Shown here piece by piece: positions 19,747 to 31,164 of a stretch of 64,000 bases of DNA (its first letter is position 1; each line of letters opens with the position of its first letter). The notes beneath the pieces were generated by a model. That model did no database searches and was not told the origin of the DNA. It worked only from the letters and a program-made list of their open reading frames with translations. This DNA comes from Alternaria dauci. Its lineage: Eukaryota > Ascomycota > Dothideomycetes > Pleosporales > Pleosporaceae. The position numbers and the translations under genes are program-made. The stretch covers positions 1,488,001-1,552,000 of the forward strand of contig NC_091274.1 of the NCBI RefSeq assembly GCF_042100115.1. The letters run 5' to 3'.

Positions 19747-20908
19747 TCACTTGGTCTTCATAGCACCCTTGCCGGCCTTCGCGTCCTTGACTCTCTGCTT
19801 CTCCTTTTCGGTCTGCGGCAGCTCCATGCTCTTAGTGCCGACCTTGGGAAGGAACTTGCCGACGCGCTCCTGGTAAACCTTGTATTCAGGGTATTTGCCA
19901 GCGCTGAGCAGCTCGGTGAGCCAAGTGCTGGCCTGAAACAGGATCAGGTATCCAAATGCACCGGCGGCTGACCAGTTGGCGTAGGTTTCGGTCTCCAAGC
20001 AGCACCATTGATACAAGCATACCCAAAAGGCCTGTTCAGCGGCGAAGTTGGGGTGGCGCGACCAAGCAAAAAGGCCGGTTGTGTTGAATCCACGATCCAA
20101 TTGCTCACGCGTGTATTTGAGGTCCGACGGTACCTTGGCGGTCTTCTGGTACGCACCCTTCGCTTTGTGGTAGTTCCATTGCGCTTGGTCAGCGAAGAAC
20201 TCAAGAACAACGATAGCGAGCATGGAACGGCCGAACAAAGAATCGTAAGATGTGATGTCGTTGCCCTGGAGACGATTCGCGAGAAGGAGGATGTACGTAG
20301 GCGTAGTGATGAGCCAGAGCAGAATCTATCACTGTTAGCATATTCGCGCTCAGTGCACGTGGTTTACGAGTCCTCACATTCTGCCCAAGCGAGATGAAGG
20401 TGACGTTGAAAATGAACATGCCCGGTCCACCAACGTAGTCCTTAACAATGTTCCATCTGTAGTCTTCGCTGCCAACTTGGTATCCGCCCTTGCGCCAGTA
20501 GTTGAAGGTCAAGCGGGCACCCCAGATGATGGAGACAGCCATGACATGGTCCAGCTTCATTGTCGGTAGCCCGTTGAGATGGGCCCATACAGCGTAGTGT
20601 ACATTGTAGATGGCGGGCAGCAGACTCCATAGCCGGTCGACTTGCGAGTAGTTGCGGTTGATCTCCGAGACGGCAAGCACAATGGGGGTGACAAACATGG
20701 TGGCAAACGCCAGCGCTGTCATGAGCGGGTTGGTCTCGACATAGAGGGCCTTGAGTGCCTGTGGGTCGGCTATGTGTGCTGCGACCTTGTACGGAAGGTT
20801 GTAGTATTGTGGAAGAAACGGCTCTACAGTTTTGAAGTAATCGGCGCACTCGGGCAGCGTCTTGACAAGAGGCAGCGCCATGTCCATGTATGTCCGGGGG
20901 TCTGGCAT
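19747..20908 (-). CDS. DUF1295 (steroid-reductase-like) membrane protein
   Basis: Exons 20908..20378 and 20325..19747 give 369 aa; the 52-nt intron has a GTGAGG donor and GATAG acceptor. The start is the ATG of MPDPRTYMDM; an in-frame extension upstream is unlikely to be used. Several hydrophobic helices follow, with the family pattern SQVDRLWSLLPAIYNVHYAV, ARLTFNYWRKGGY, and near the C-terminus FAWSRHPNFAAEQAFW. This Arg-His-Pro-Asn-Phe block matches the cofactor-side motif of the DUF1295/3-oxo-5-alpha-steroid 4-dehydrogenase C-terminal superfamily. These are ER-type integral membrane enzymes or relatives; substrates are mostly unknown. The tail is Lys-rich and ends KTK, compatible with ER retention. 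Its 5' end diverges from the topoisomerase gene across 262 nt. Confidence 0.86.
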
Positions 20909-21170
20909 CGTCGCGGCGGGGTCTGTTGGTGGTGAAGATGTTGCGATGCTCCCGCACTCACGAGCTGGAGTTAGCGTCTGTTGTTTGCGACGTACAATGA
21001 CCTCATGAAGTTTCCGGGTTTCCACGTCAGCGAGCTGCAGGAACGTCCGTGCGGGGCTTTGGACGCGCTAACTCGGCTCGACGCGTTTTCACATGACCGT
21101 GGCCATGTTCATCGTTCCAAAGACAAATGTCAGCTCCTTTGTTTGATAGTTCTAACGACAGATTAGAGGC
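20909..21170. promoter_or_regulatory. Shared divergent promoter (DUF1295 gene and TOP3)
   Basis: The 262 nt between two divergent ATGs must carry both core promoters. No clear TATA box is visible. Confidence 0.5.
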
Positions 21171-23590
21171 ATGCCTCGGGTGTTGTGTGTAGCGGAGAAG
21201 CCGTCGATTGCGAAGGCAGTCGCAAATCATTTGGGTGGCCAAGCACGAGCGGTAAGTGTGAATATTGTCCCATTTAGCCACCAATATGTACCTAGACAGT
21301 GTACATTTGGGCTTTGTTGACGAGCTGATGGCTCCAAGCATGGCAAACGTCTTCTGGGCATCTGGCAGTGTTTAGGCATCAATGACGCGACCGCCTTCTG
21401 GTTTGGGAATGCCGATCGAATGCAAGACTGACTCCAGATAGGAAAGTGTCCGCGGCATCCAGTGGGTCAAAAACTACAAGTTTGATTTTCGCTTCCAGTC
21501 CTGGGGGCAATGCTCTGTAACCTTTACATGCGTTGCGGGGCATATCGTCGCACAAGACTTCAATGATCGATTCAAGAAATGGCACTCATGCCAGCCCTCA
21601 GCACTGTTCGAGGCTCCCATAGTGTCGAGCATTGCAGAGGTGAGTGATGTGGGACTGACTACTTGACGCTGGCTGATTCGTTCACAGGACAAGAAGGCCG
21701 TAGCGAGCAACATCGAAGCGCAAGCCAAGTATGCGTCCATTCTGTTCATCTGGACCGACTGTGATCGCGAAGGCGAGCATATCGGCACCGAGATTCGCGA
21801 CATTGCGTTGAGAGCGAATCCAAATATGCAGGTTTGGAGAGCACGCTTCAGCAATATCGAGAGAGCGTCTGTATCACTATACGATGGATATACCGTGTAA
21901 ACTAACCATGTCCAGACATGTCATACATGCCTCCCAGAATCCCATACGCCTAGACGAAGCACAGGCGCAAGCCGTCTCAGCACGCATCGAGCTAGATCTG
22001 CGTCTCGGTGCAGCTTTTACACGCATGCAGACACTGGCGCTGCAAAACATGATCCCGCAACAGGGCGACGAGCGAGGCAAGGTGATCAGCTACGGATCTT
22101 GTCAGTTTCCAACGTTAGGCTTCGTCGTCGACCGATATCTGCGTGTACGCAACTTCGTTCCGGAGCCTTTCTGGTACATCAGACTTGCGCACACAAAGGA
22201 CAAAATCGATGTCAAGTTCAACTGGCGGCGAGGCCATCTTTTCGATCGTATGGCAGTCATCCTGATCTTTGAGCGGTGTCTGCTTTCAAAGACGGCAAAA
22301 GTCACCAAGATGGCGAAAAAGCCGACGAAAAAATGGAAACCATTACCTCTGACGACAGTCGAGCTACAGAAGATGGGAAGTAGGTTCCTTCGCATGACTT
22401 CACAAGACGTCATGAAAGTGGCAGAAGACTTGTATACGAAAGGCTGGATCAGCTATCCACGCACCGAGACTGACCAGTTCGATGCTGGTATGGACCTGCG
22501 AGCGCTTGTCGGAAGGCAGACGCAAGATGGGCGCTGGGGTCCATTCGCACAGAATCTGATGAACGGTGCTTTCCACCAACCTCGCCAGGGCCGCAACAAC
22601 GACAAAGCACATCCGCCCATCCATCCTGTCAACTACGTCGCCTCATCCCAGCTCAACGACAGAGAGCGTACCGTCTACGAATTTGTTGTTCGCCGCTTCC
22701 TCGCATGCTGCTCCGAAGACGCAATCGGTGAATCCACAGATATCGAGATTGAGTATGGAGGCGAGATGTTCCACGCACACGGTCTCACTGTCATTGCAAG
22801 GAACTACCTTGATGTCTACCCATACGACAAGTGGCAGAGCAGTCAAGTGCTGCCCCAGTACGCCATAGGCGAGACTTTGGAGCCCACGGAAGCGAATATA
22901 CTGGACGGACAGACGACGGCACCTGGCTACCTCACCGAGCCCGAGCTCATTGCTCTCATGGACGCAAATGGAATCGGCACAGATGCGACCATGGCCGAGC
23001 ACATTGCCAAGATCAAGGAGCGCGAATACGTCATGGCAAGACTCAAGGCGGGCGGCGGTGCAGCAGCGGTCGATGGGGCAGGTGCAGGTAGAGGGCGCGG
23101 AAGAGGAAGAGGAGGTGCAAGAGGGGGGCGTGGTGGGCGAGGCGGCGCAGCAGTAGGTCAGAACAATGGAGGAGGCACGGGTGGAGTACAGGAGTTTATC
23201 CCAACGACTTTGGGTATCGCGCTTATTGAAGGATACGACAACGTGGGGTTTGAGACGAGCCTCAGCAAGCCGTTTCTCCGGAAAGAAGTAAGTCGTGGTC
23301 GTGGGGTTGTTGGGCGTTGATGAGCCGGCATGATGACTAACACGGTGGGCAGATGGAAGTTCAGATGAAGGCCATTTGCGAAGGCCGCACTACGCGCACC
23401 CAAGTGGTGCAGCAGAACCTGGAGCAGTACCGGGCCGTCTTCACTCGCACGGTGCAGCAGATCAACGTGCTCAAGTCGGTATGTTGTATTTTGGGCCGAA
23501 CTTTTTTGTCGAGTGTGTAGTCGCATCGCTAATGTCATATCGACCCACTAGGCGATCACGAAGTATGTGGTAAACGCAAATCACGGCTGA
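21171..23590 (+). CDS. TOP3: DNA topoisomerase III (type IA)
   Basis: Six exons, 21171..21251, 21442..21639, 21688..21866, 21916..23287, 23353..23478 and 23552..23590, give 664 aa, close to yeast Top3. The N-terminal Toprim domain opens with RVLCVAEKPSIAKAV (catalytic Glu in AEKPS) and contains the acidic WTDCDREGEHIG motif. The cleavage domain has GWISYPRTETDQF, with active-site Tyr at about residue 333. Later blocks NDKAHPPIHP and NGIGTDATMAEHI are intact. An Arg-Gly-Gly-rich insert (about residues 530-577) sits just before the C-terminal gate region. There is no C-terminal zinc finger, as in yeast Top3. The enzyme is expected to decatenate recombination intermediates with a RecQ helicase and Rmi1. 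Intron 1 is unusually long (190 nt), and the coding sequence around it is shorter than in relatives. Confidence 0.93.
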
Positions 23591-23944
23591 GGCATTTCCC
23601 ACGCGGGCGCGGTGGGTGGCAGGGCGCACGTCATGTCGTGGGCTGAGGGTCAAGACTGGCGGCGATGGTTTGCGGCGGGATGTCTTGCAGTGCAGCCTGT
23701 CGGGAAAAGACGTGTGGCCGAGGGTGAGGGTGGTTGCGGTGCTAGCGAAATCGGACCTTTGGGTGGTGGCATGGGACCCCGCAGCGCGATAATGATGGCG
23801 CCAATGGGTGTTGTGGGTGCGAGGCATGGAGAGACGGATGGCCAGCATGAGGAGCCGATGCGCAAGATGCTGAGATGGGGCATCGGCTGCAAACGGAAAG
23901 CACAATCGCAACAGCCGCACGCATGCGGCTGCGATCATGGCATT

Positions 23945-23980
<36 letters not shown>

Positions 23981-24850
23981 ATCACATCAGTGCAGTGCAG
24001 GCAGCCTCACGATGGGGAGACGGGGTCTCGGGGCCATGGGCGTGGTGCAACTCTAATGTTGCCCTGCTTCCAAGTAAGCTTCGAGTCCCTGGCCTGCAGC
24101 GCGAGGGGCGAAAGAATTCCATGACGCTTGTGCGAGGTGTGGCTGTCGGTGCGCCAATGGCAGGGGCACGAGCCGGAGCTGGGCGTTGTCAGATGCGCGT
24201 GCATGTGCCTTGCTGGGAGGATCCAGCTGCACTTGGAACCAGCGAGGCGGCCTTATCAGACAGTGCCAGCCTCTGCCTCGTCGATTCCGTAGACACGACT
24301 CACAACATAGCCCACACTGCAATATTGTATTCACGCTGCTTGCCCTCTGCCTGCTCTGCTCTGCACCACCCGTCTCTCTCGCCTCTGCTGCCACCCCCCC
24401 GACACGCTACTACCTGCATCCTCCCGTTACCGACTCGCTGATCACATCGCCGATCGCCAGACGTCTCGGAACGGTGAAGGCACAAGCTACGTTGCTGCAG
24501 CTTGCTATAACAACCCAACGCCAGCGCATATCTGCCCCATAGCTGCCCTTCGCTTGTCGCACAAGGCACTTCTGTCGCCGTCTTTAATTTCACACCCAAA
24601 TTCCTGTTGCTGACCACACGACCCTACCGACGATACCCGGCACCACACGCCCAAGACACGCAGGTACGTTTGCCGCCACACCAAGTCGCATCACGCTGCA
24701 ACTTTGTCTTTGACAAACGGCAACATTCTCATTTGCGTTTGCTGACGACATCACCCTCCAGACGTCCTGTCCATCCTCTGCGACTGCCCCCTTCAACCCG
24801 CGCTTTGACTCATCCAGTCAGCCCCCTCCCCCTGCCTCATACCAGTAAAC
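23591..24850. other. Intergenic, GC-rich, probably the long leader of the Stb3 gene
   Basis: In 1.26 kb, several overlapping long frames are open in GC-rich, repeat-biased DNA, including the GTC microsatellite, but none has a recognisable protein. The C-rich right half up to the ATG at 24851 is typical of a promoter plus 5' UTR. Confidence 0.5.
23945..23974. repeat. (GTC)10 microsatellite
   Basis: Ten perfect copies of GTC followed by GCC copies. Likely length-polymorphic between isolates. Confidence 0.95.
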
Positions 24851-26011
24851 ATGGCTGCTTCCGCCCAGAAGCCCATGTCCAACATCGCCATGGCCTTTGG
24901 GCGCCAGGACAGTGGCCACGCTGCTTCGACTGGCACCCTCCCTACTCCCCCGAGTTCCATCTCTCCGACCCTTCCTGCGTACAAGCGACGCCCCATGCCC
25001 GTAGCCGGCCGTCTTCACACGCCCGAGGAGGAGTCCATGGACATAGACCTCCAGGATGCGGTAGAACACGCGGCAGCGCAGGACCAGCCTTCTGCCCTCT
25101 CCAAGGAGGCGCTGGCTGGGTTGGATGCGACGCGCCAGATTACGGCCCTCATGCTGGCCAAGCATCACCTGCCAGACATCATCGAGGGCCACGGCGCAAT
25201 GCCCATCCGCGAGATGATGGCGCATCTGACGCATGCCGTGCCTGGCTTCTCGGGACTACCCCCTGCCAAGGCCCGTAGGCTCGTCGTCGCAGCGCTGGAA
25301 CATCGCGCTGGCGGCGGCCTGCACGGCGAGGTCAAGTTTGAGAAGGTCGGCTGGGGGCGTTGGAGTGTAGCTGGCTCGGGCTCCCAGGCTGCGGGAATGC
25401 CCATCGGCGGTAAGCGCTCTGGAAATGGGCGGACACCGCCAGACAGTGTTGATAGCATCGGAGGCAGCCTCCAGATTCCCAAGTTGCGACAAGAGCGTGA
25501 CGTCTACTCTGGCAGCTGGAATGCCGGCTCGTGGTCGCCGCACCGCCAGGGCGAAGACGAAGAAATGGCTGACCAAATGTCGCTGGACGACTCCGAAGGC
25601 AGTACCGAATCCGACTCGGCTTCGGACATGGAGCTGGAAGAGGAAGAATTAAATGACGACACTGATCAAGAAGATTGGGCGACCATGGGGCCTGAAGCTC
25701 TTCGCGAGACCCGCCGCGGTCCGCGCCGAGAACACCGCGATTACAACTATCTAAGCCGAACACAGACGAGCAACCCGCGCTATCGGAGCATATCCGCCCA
25801 GGCCCACTCTCTGCCTCAGCCTCACCACGGACGCACTGCGACGCCCACATATAAACCTTTCCTTACTGTTCCTCATGCATCCCACGGTAATCACGTCGTG
25901 AACGCGGGCTCTCCTTTGACTTCTTCCATTTTCAATGCATCGGCTGGTGTGGCCGGGTCTGGCGCTGAGCGCGACGCTATCGAGGCACTCATTGCCATGG
26001 GCTCCATGTAG
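24851..26011 (+). CDS. STB3: Stb3-type putative Sin3-binding protein
   Basis: Single exon, 386 aa. Residues about 96-173 match the Stb3 domain: a helical block ITALMLAKHHLPDII, the segment MPIREMMAHLTHAVPGFSGL, then PPAKARRLVVAALE and VKFEKVGWGRWSV. In yeast, Stb3 binds the ribosomal RNA processing element in promoters of ribosome-biogenesis genes, associates with the Sin3 deacetylase complex and is controlled by TOR signalling. The rest is disordered: a Ser/Pro-rich N-terminus and a strongly acidic stretch (about residues 235-280) flanked by Arg-rich sequence. The ATG at 24851 has a good AAAC context (A at -3). The gene is complete; target genes in this organism cannot be read from sequence. 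Confidence 0.88.
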   Translation: MAASAQKPMSNIAMAFGRQDSGHAASTGTLPTPPSSISPTLPAYKRRPMPVAGRLHTPEEESMDIDLQDAVEHAAAQDQPSALSKEALAGLDATRQITALMLAKHHLPDIIEGHGAMPIREMMAHLTHAVPGFSGLPPAKARRLVVAALEHRAGGGLHGEVKFEKVGWGRWSVAGSGSQAAGMPIGGKRSGNGRTPPDSVDSIGGSLQIPKLRQERDVYSGSWNAGSWSPHRQGEDEEMADQMSLDDSEGSTESDSASDMELEEEELNDDTDQEDWATMGPEALRETRRGPRREHRDYNYLSRTQTSNPRYRSISAQAHSLPQPHHGRTATPTYKPFLTVPHASHGNHVVNAGSPLTSSIFNASAGVAGSGAERDAIEALIAMGSM

Positions 26012-27254
26012 ACCCTTTTACCCCACAGCATCGTGCTGTACAGTGCTAGCCACCGGCACAACGCCCTATGAAACACGACTAATACCTACGACATTCAACA
26101 TTAGATTACGGCAGCGCCTTTGGTTAAGCGCAGCTGCGCTGGGATTTGTTTTGGGTCTGATTGGATTACGTTGGCATACCCTCAGGTTCTCGATCTGCAT
26201 GGTTCTGGTATGCAATTGGGACGATCCGTCAAGTGCTCATGTGGATCACATGGACTTTTTGATGTTTTTTTTTTCTTTGCGTGTTTACCTTACCGCTTTA
26301 TCTCTTCCAAGACATTATTGGACTATACCGACATTTACCTTTTATCAGTATACTCTACACTACTCGGTACATGGAGACATGGCATGCGCAGTATCATTTG
26401 CCTCTAGGTCCGGCGCTTGTCTGGCGTTGAGGCGTATGGGTTGTGGTTAGGCGATGGGCATAGATATTACGCAGCTTGTACATATTCTTCTGTAAAGACA
26501 GACACTCTACTCCGCTCGTCGACTGGCTGGCATGCTAGTGAGCTTTATGCTGTCGTTTACACGCTTTGGTCGTAAAGACTGAGCACAATACAATCCATGC
26601 TCAACACTTTGTGTCTTGTAAGCTCAAGGTGTTGGGTATGCTTGACAGCAATTCTCTCCTCACCTCACTTGATGATGTTTTTTAAATTGCATCGTAAACT
26701 AGTGTATTGACGCGCAGAGGTTCAGGGCAGAGTTTTCAAGCGCAGGCATTCACGCACCCGTAAGACCACACTGTTTTCACCATCCGCGTTACAACTGCTA
26801 TAGGGCGAAAGAATAAAGCTGTGTCGCACGCTGCGACATTCGAGAGAATGGTTCAGTATAGGAACCAAGACTCATTCAAAGAGCCATTCCTTTCACACCT
26901 GTGCGGGTATTTATCGAAATTATAACGGTCTGCACTCCGTCACTACTGATTGCATTAATCAAATGCTTCATCTGGGGGCGTTTCAATGTCTCGATAGCTG
27001 TGAAGACGTTCGCGTCGTGTCTAACATGGCCCATTGCAGACTGTAACAATCAATGTGAACAACATCACATTCAACGTCAACGTATTGCTTCACAACACAC
27101 AAACACCCATACATAAGCTCGTAAGACATAGGTGCGTACTAGAAGTTCCACTCTCCACTCTAGTTCAGCTCTTTGAGACGCCGATGTCGTAAATCCCTTT
27201 TCCCAGTCTTTCTCGATATCGGATACCGGGACGAGTGAGAACCAGATTTCAAGC
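26012..27254. other. Intergenic, 1.2 kb, no gene seen
   Basis: The left part is the 3' region of the Stb3 gene with a poly-T run near 26262. No frame beyond about 170 codons is open, and none looks like protein. Confidence 0.55.
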
Positions 27255-28134
27255 ATGAGCCAAGAGTATCTGCAAGAGAACAGCCTTGAGACGGAGGTGG
27301 TACAGAACCAAGGGTTGAAAGAGGTAGTCGAAATACACTGGCCTATGTACATCCCCAAACACGCAACTTTCGCAGTGTCAGCGCCACAACCCATCCAAAT
27401 AGCAGCACCTTACTCGATACAGGTTCAATCTTCTTCACCTATACATATCATATGCGACAGAGAACTCAAAGTATTACCAGCTGGTCCAGTTACACCAGGC
27501 TTCGCAAGAGGGTGGCTGAATTTACCGACCGAATTGAAGCTTCAAATTCTTCGTCATAATCTTACCTTTTCCCTCTACAATCTGGCCCTCAAACATCAAC
27601 ACCGTAACGCGAAGAGAGCTTTTTCCATACCTGGGAATGACACCAGATATCGCTACAGTTGCGAAATCCGTGTTTTACCAAGAAAACCGATTCATCATGC
27701 AATTCTCGTCTTCGGACCCGCGCAGAAAGTCCGTACTGGCCAGACCTTGCATGGTGATACGGCCTCAGCTCCGTCGTGTCACGTTCTTGACTCGCTTGAC
27801 AGCACCAGACTGGGAACTATTACAAGCCATGTCGACGGCACAACACGCCGGCTTTACGGGCTTGATACATCTTGAAGTAAGGTGTCTTTCATGGGAAGCT
27901 GCGGTAAGCTTAAACAATCTCAAGCCCAGCACATCAGGCTCAGGCTTGCTGTCATTTGAAAAGGAATATCTTGCGCGTCGAGGAGAACCTGTACATTTTC
28001 CTTTCAATGGCGTCGTTACCTATGATCGATCGGGCTTTGTGACAATAGGAACACGGGAGTTGGATGATGCGTGTTGGAGTCGGTCGCGTCGTATAGAAGA
28101 GTATGTGACAAGGGATATCAAGTTTACGAAGTAG
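27255..28134 (+). CDS. F-box-like protein, apparent one-base frameshift
   Basis: The frame from the ATG at 27255 encodes LNLPTELKLQILRHNLTF, an F-box-like start (LPTELKLQIL) near residues 92-101. It then continues as low-quality sequence, while the next frame takes over with IWPSNINT, LFPYLGMTPDIA and VAKSVFYQENRF and stays open to 28134. Together these read as one F-box-type substrate-adaptor-like protein of about 290 aa. The switch falls in the TTTT run at 27567-27570: one extra T explains it. An intron (GT at 27553, AG at 27616) could also join the frames, but it lacks a polypyrimidine tract and would delete the IWPSN segment. So this is either a recent loss-of-function change or a base-call error. 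It might act in ubiquitin-ligase adaptor complexes if functional. Confidence 0.6.
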
Positions 28135-28368
28135 TATGACATGGAGATATCTTCCATAATCACCACCTCTATGCTGTGATCGCCAGTCAAATCTTGAGCA
28201 TACCACTGATGAAAGAGCAGACTGGATATGCAACGATCATAGTTAGCCTAATGCTTCTCTGAGCACAACTACAGCAAAGGGAAAAATGGGCAGTAGAATA
28301 TGTATAGGAATTACCGCTGTCTTTTCATATTGAAACTGCTAGATAGAGACCAAGTTATATGATCCATG

Positions 28369-29778
28369 TTAGTCCTCGCTGTCAAAAATGACTTTACTTC
28401 TCCCCTGTGTACCTTTATCAACAGCAATCCCAACCTTTCTGACTACTTCCTTGTCGAGGAAAGCAACGCCCAACTCTTGACTCGTAAACCAACTCGCCCG
28501 GTCAAGGTTTCCAGAGCCCAAAACAAGCACCTCATCGTCCACAATCGTCATCTTGAGATGCGATTGTTGAGGCTCCCCCGCCTCATTTCCCCTCTTCTTA
28601 GGACCACCGATGGGCTCAAAGTATGACACATGTAGGCGGCCGGGTTTGAGAGTGGCTATGGCTGCTTCTTCATCGTTCGGGTTACCGCCATCGGGACTCA
28701 GCTGTTGATAGCGTCTAATGAGCTTCTTGATGCAGCGCGATGTCGTGGTACCTGCCGTGACCAACTGCTCGAGTATCATGAGACGTTCAGAGGTCAGAAT
28801 GCGGACATCCACACCACGGGCGAGTGCTTTGAGTAACGCTGACAAGACGGGTGGTGCAGTAACGTTCGGTGTCTGTATACGAATGGTTCTTTCGGCCTTT
28901 GCGAAAAGTGCGAGTATGAAAACATTCAAAGGCGTCGATGGTGCTTGAAGGACGTCCTGGGATCCGATGAAGTTGAAGCGTGGATTGCGATGGTGCGGAC
29001 TCGGAAGGAAAATGGTAGGTATATCCCGAGCCGACAATAATTGCGAGGACATCAATGCATCGTGAAGCTTGACCGCGACATTTTCAGGAGCATCAAGGGT
29101 GGTTGGAGCATCCTCTCGCCGCTCCCAAAAAGTGCGATAGAACTTGAGAAACTGTTCGACAACAGGTCCAGTGAGGGTCACAGCACCCTCGAACCATTCC
29201 TCCCAACTGATGTTGCAGCTCGGTAATACTGCGGTCTTTCGATCGACGAGAATAAATTTTGGGTGCATGACTGAAAATGGTAGAATGAAGATTGACTTGA
29301 TCGTGAGGTCTAGTCCATTGAGTTCAGATGGATCAGGCAAGCCCAACTTGGTGACCCAAACAGACGGTGGATAAGTCTGCCCTGTAGTAGCTTGCTTATG
29401 GAACAGTTTTTGGAAGACTGAGCTGGAGGAAAAGCATAATCGAACCCTAATCTTGTCTGTCCCTCTTCGGACGGCCTTTCCAGACAGCCTCCTCAGAACC
29501 TGGTTGAGTGTGTCGAGTGTTTTCGACCTGGCCCAGAAGCAGGTGACTAGAATGAGCTCATGGGAGGTAGACTCGAGAAGAGGCACTAAAGATTCGTAGA
29601 TGGTGGAACCGGTACCTGTCATGAAGGCATCTAGATGAGAGGTCGTGATTAATGACCGCGGATAACGGGCATAGTAGTTCGGATCACCATTGGCGTTGTT
29701 AGGCGCAGCGGCATCGAGGGCCGAGATAAAGGGCTCGTTAAAACTGGAAACAACAGGGGACGATAACAATGGCGCCAT
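28369..29778 (-). CDS. Phospholipase D-family (HKD) protein
   Basis: Single exon, 469 aa. Two catalytic HKD motifs are intact: H172-x-K174-x4-D179 in MHPKFILVD, and H407-x-K409-x4-D414 in SHLKMTIVDD followed by GSGNLDRASW. Each half has the expected beta-strand pattern ahead of its motif (LILVTCFWA, and IRIQTPN with GVDVRILTS). The short length and absence of PX, PH or C2 domains place it with the cardiolipin-synthase/nuclease-like PLD group rather than the large eukaryotic PLDs. Substrate (phospholipid, nucleic acid or other) is undetermined. No clear signal peptide or membrane span. The gene diverges from RRP4 across 348 nt. Confidence 0.88.
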   Translation of the reverse strand: MAPLLSSPVVSSFNEPFISALDAAAPNNANGDPNYYARYPRSLITTSHLDAFMTGTGSTIYESLVPLLESTSHELILVTCFWARSKTLDTLNQVLRRLSGKAVRRGTDKIRVRLCFSSSSVFQKLFHKQATTGQTYPPSVWVTKLGLPDPSELNGLDLTIKSIFILPFSVMHPKFILVDRKTAVLPSCNISWEEWFEGAVTLTGPVVEQFLKFYRTFWERREDAPTTLDAPENVAVKLHDALMSSQLLSARDIPTIFLPSPHHRNPRFNFIGSQDVLQAPSTPLNVFILALFAKAERTIRIQTPNVTAPPVLSALLKALARGVDVRILTSERLMILEQLVTAGTTTSRCIKKLIRRYQQLSPDGGNPNDEEAAIATLKPGRLHVSYFEPIGGPKKRGNEAGEPQQSHLKMTIVDDEVLVLGSGNLDRASWFTSQELGVAFLDKEVVRKVGIAVDKGTQGRSKVIFDSED

Positions 29779-30126
29779 ATGGGCTTAGCTTATTCTGTGC
29801 AAAGATGTCGGTGCCAAAGAGATTGAGGTGAAGTGGTAGCGAGACCCGACTGTTGATAGATGACGTCGGACGCGACCGCCACGAGTGGACGCGTCGAGAC
29901 TAGTCCGCATCTGGAAAGCTCTACAGGGATGGCCGAGCAGCTCCAATCCCCGCCAAAATTTCCGAAGCTCTGAGCGGTAGCCAACGACATGACCAGAACA
30001 CCCACGAATTCACACGAGTAGAAGCGCGAACAGACCGAACCCACCAGACCTCTGCAATTCGATAAACTACATACGACAGAATAGGAAGACAGAGCCCCCG
30101 CCACCGCAACAGGCGCATCCCCAGCC
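29779..30126. promoter_or_regulatory. Shared divergent promoter (PLD-family gene and RRP4)
   Basis: 348 nt between two ATGs in opposite directions. No TATA box was noted; nothing coding. Confidence 0.55.
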
Positions 30127-31164
30127 ATGACAATCTCTATCCTCCCACCTAGCGCACCGCTGCCACCACGGCGCGATGCGAGAGACGACTCGGACGACTC
30201 AGACGTGGACATGGAGGACGACGACCTCGTGACTTCCGACTCAAAGGCGATAGTAACACCCGGCGAGGCCATAACTTCGGACCCGCAATGGATGCGCGGC
30301 CACGGCACCTACATCCCATCCATACCTCCCTCTTCCACAACCATTATATCTACCGTTGCCGGTACTCTGCACAAGACGAACAAGCTGCTTTCCGTGCAAC
30401 CGCTGCGCGCCCGGTACCAACCCGAGATTGGTGACTTGGTCGTGGGACGCATCGTGACGGTGGGAACAAAGAAGTGGAACGTGGACATTGCAGCACCAAT
30501 GCACGCAAACCTGCCTTTGTCTAGTATAAACCTGCCCGGTGGAGTGCTGCGGCGAAGGACAACTGTAGACGAACTGAATATCCGGACCTTCTTCCAAGAA
30601 GGCGATCTGCTCGTTGCCGAAGTACAGAGTCTGCACCAGGACGGCACCGCCTCCCTCCACACGCGATCGCTCAAGTACGGGAAACTACGCAATGGTCTGT
30701 TTACTAGCCTGAGTGGCGCTGGTGGTGGCATACTGAGTCGCAAGGGTGGCGTTGTGAGGAGCAGACGGCAGGTGTTTACGCTGAACACGGCGGCCGGCGA
30801 GATCGACATCGTACTTGGTGTAAACGGTTACATCTTCATCAGCAAGCACATCACAACCAATGCTGACCCAAAGGAGATGGGCATCAACCGACTCGACGAG
30901 AGCGTAACCGAGACACTGTATTCGAGCCAAAATGACGACATCGAGCCGCCAGTCATGCGGGAGATAACGAGGGTCAGCACGTTGATCAGGGGATTAGTAG
31001 CATGTGGCGCCAAAGTGGACGAGGCCACCATTGTCAAGGTCTACGAGGGCGCGGTCGAACTTGAAGCTGAGGAACAGACTCTTGGTAGTGTGGAGAGGGG
31101 CATTGGCGCAAAGGGCGTTGTAGAAGCTGTGCTCGGACGACTCGAGGTTGAAGCTGCCGGCTGA
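30127..31164 (+). CDS. RRP4: Exosome complex component Rrp4
   Basis: Single exon, 345 aa. After an acidic, Asp-rich N-terminus, the family order follows: an N-terminal domain ending [14 protein letters not shown], an S1 RNA-binding domain ([20 protein letters not shown] to [11 protein letters not shown]), the [11 protein letters not shown] segment, and a KH-like domain with GVNGYIFIS. Rrp4 is one of three cap subunits of the nine-subunit RNA exosome ring and guides RNA into the core for 3'-5' decay and rRNA processing. The length is near the yeast protein. No intron. The ATG at 30127 is the first in frame. Confidence 0.93.
   Translation: MTISILPPSAPLPPRRDARDDSDDSDVDMEDDDLVTSDSKAIVTPGEAITSDPQWMRGHGTYIPSIPPSSTTIISTVAGTLHKTNKLLSVQPLRARYQPEIGDLVVGRIVTVGTKKWNVDIAAPMHANLPLSSINLPGGVLRRRTTVDELNIRTFFQEGDLLVAEVQSLHQDGTASLHTRSLKYGKLRNGLFTSLSGAGGGILSRKGGVVRSRRQVFTLNTAAGEIDIVLGVNGYIFISKHITTNADPKEMGINRLDESVTETLYSSQNDDIEPPVMREITRVSTLIRGLVACGAKVDEATIVKVYEGAVELEAEEQTLGSVERGIGAKGVVEAVLGRLEVEAAG

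Noticed and set aside
23612..24441. Several long frames in GC-rich DNA upstream of the Stb3 gene
   Set aside because: They overlap each other on both strands, contain the GTC repeat as homopolymeric residues, and show no protein-like pattern; better explained as leader or promoter DNA.
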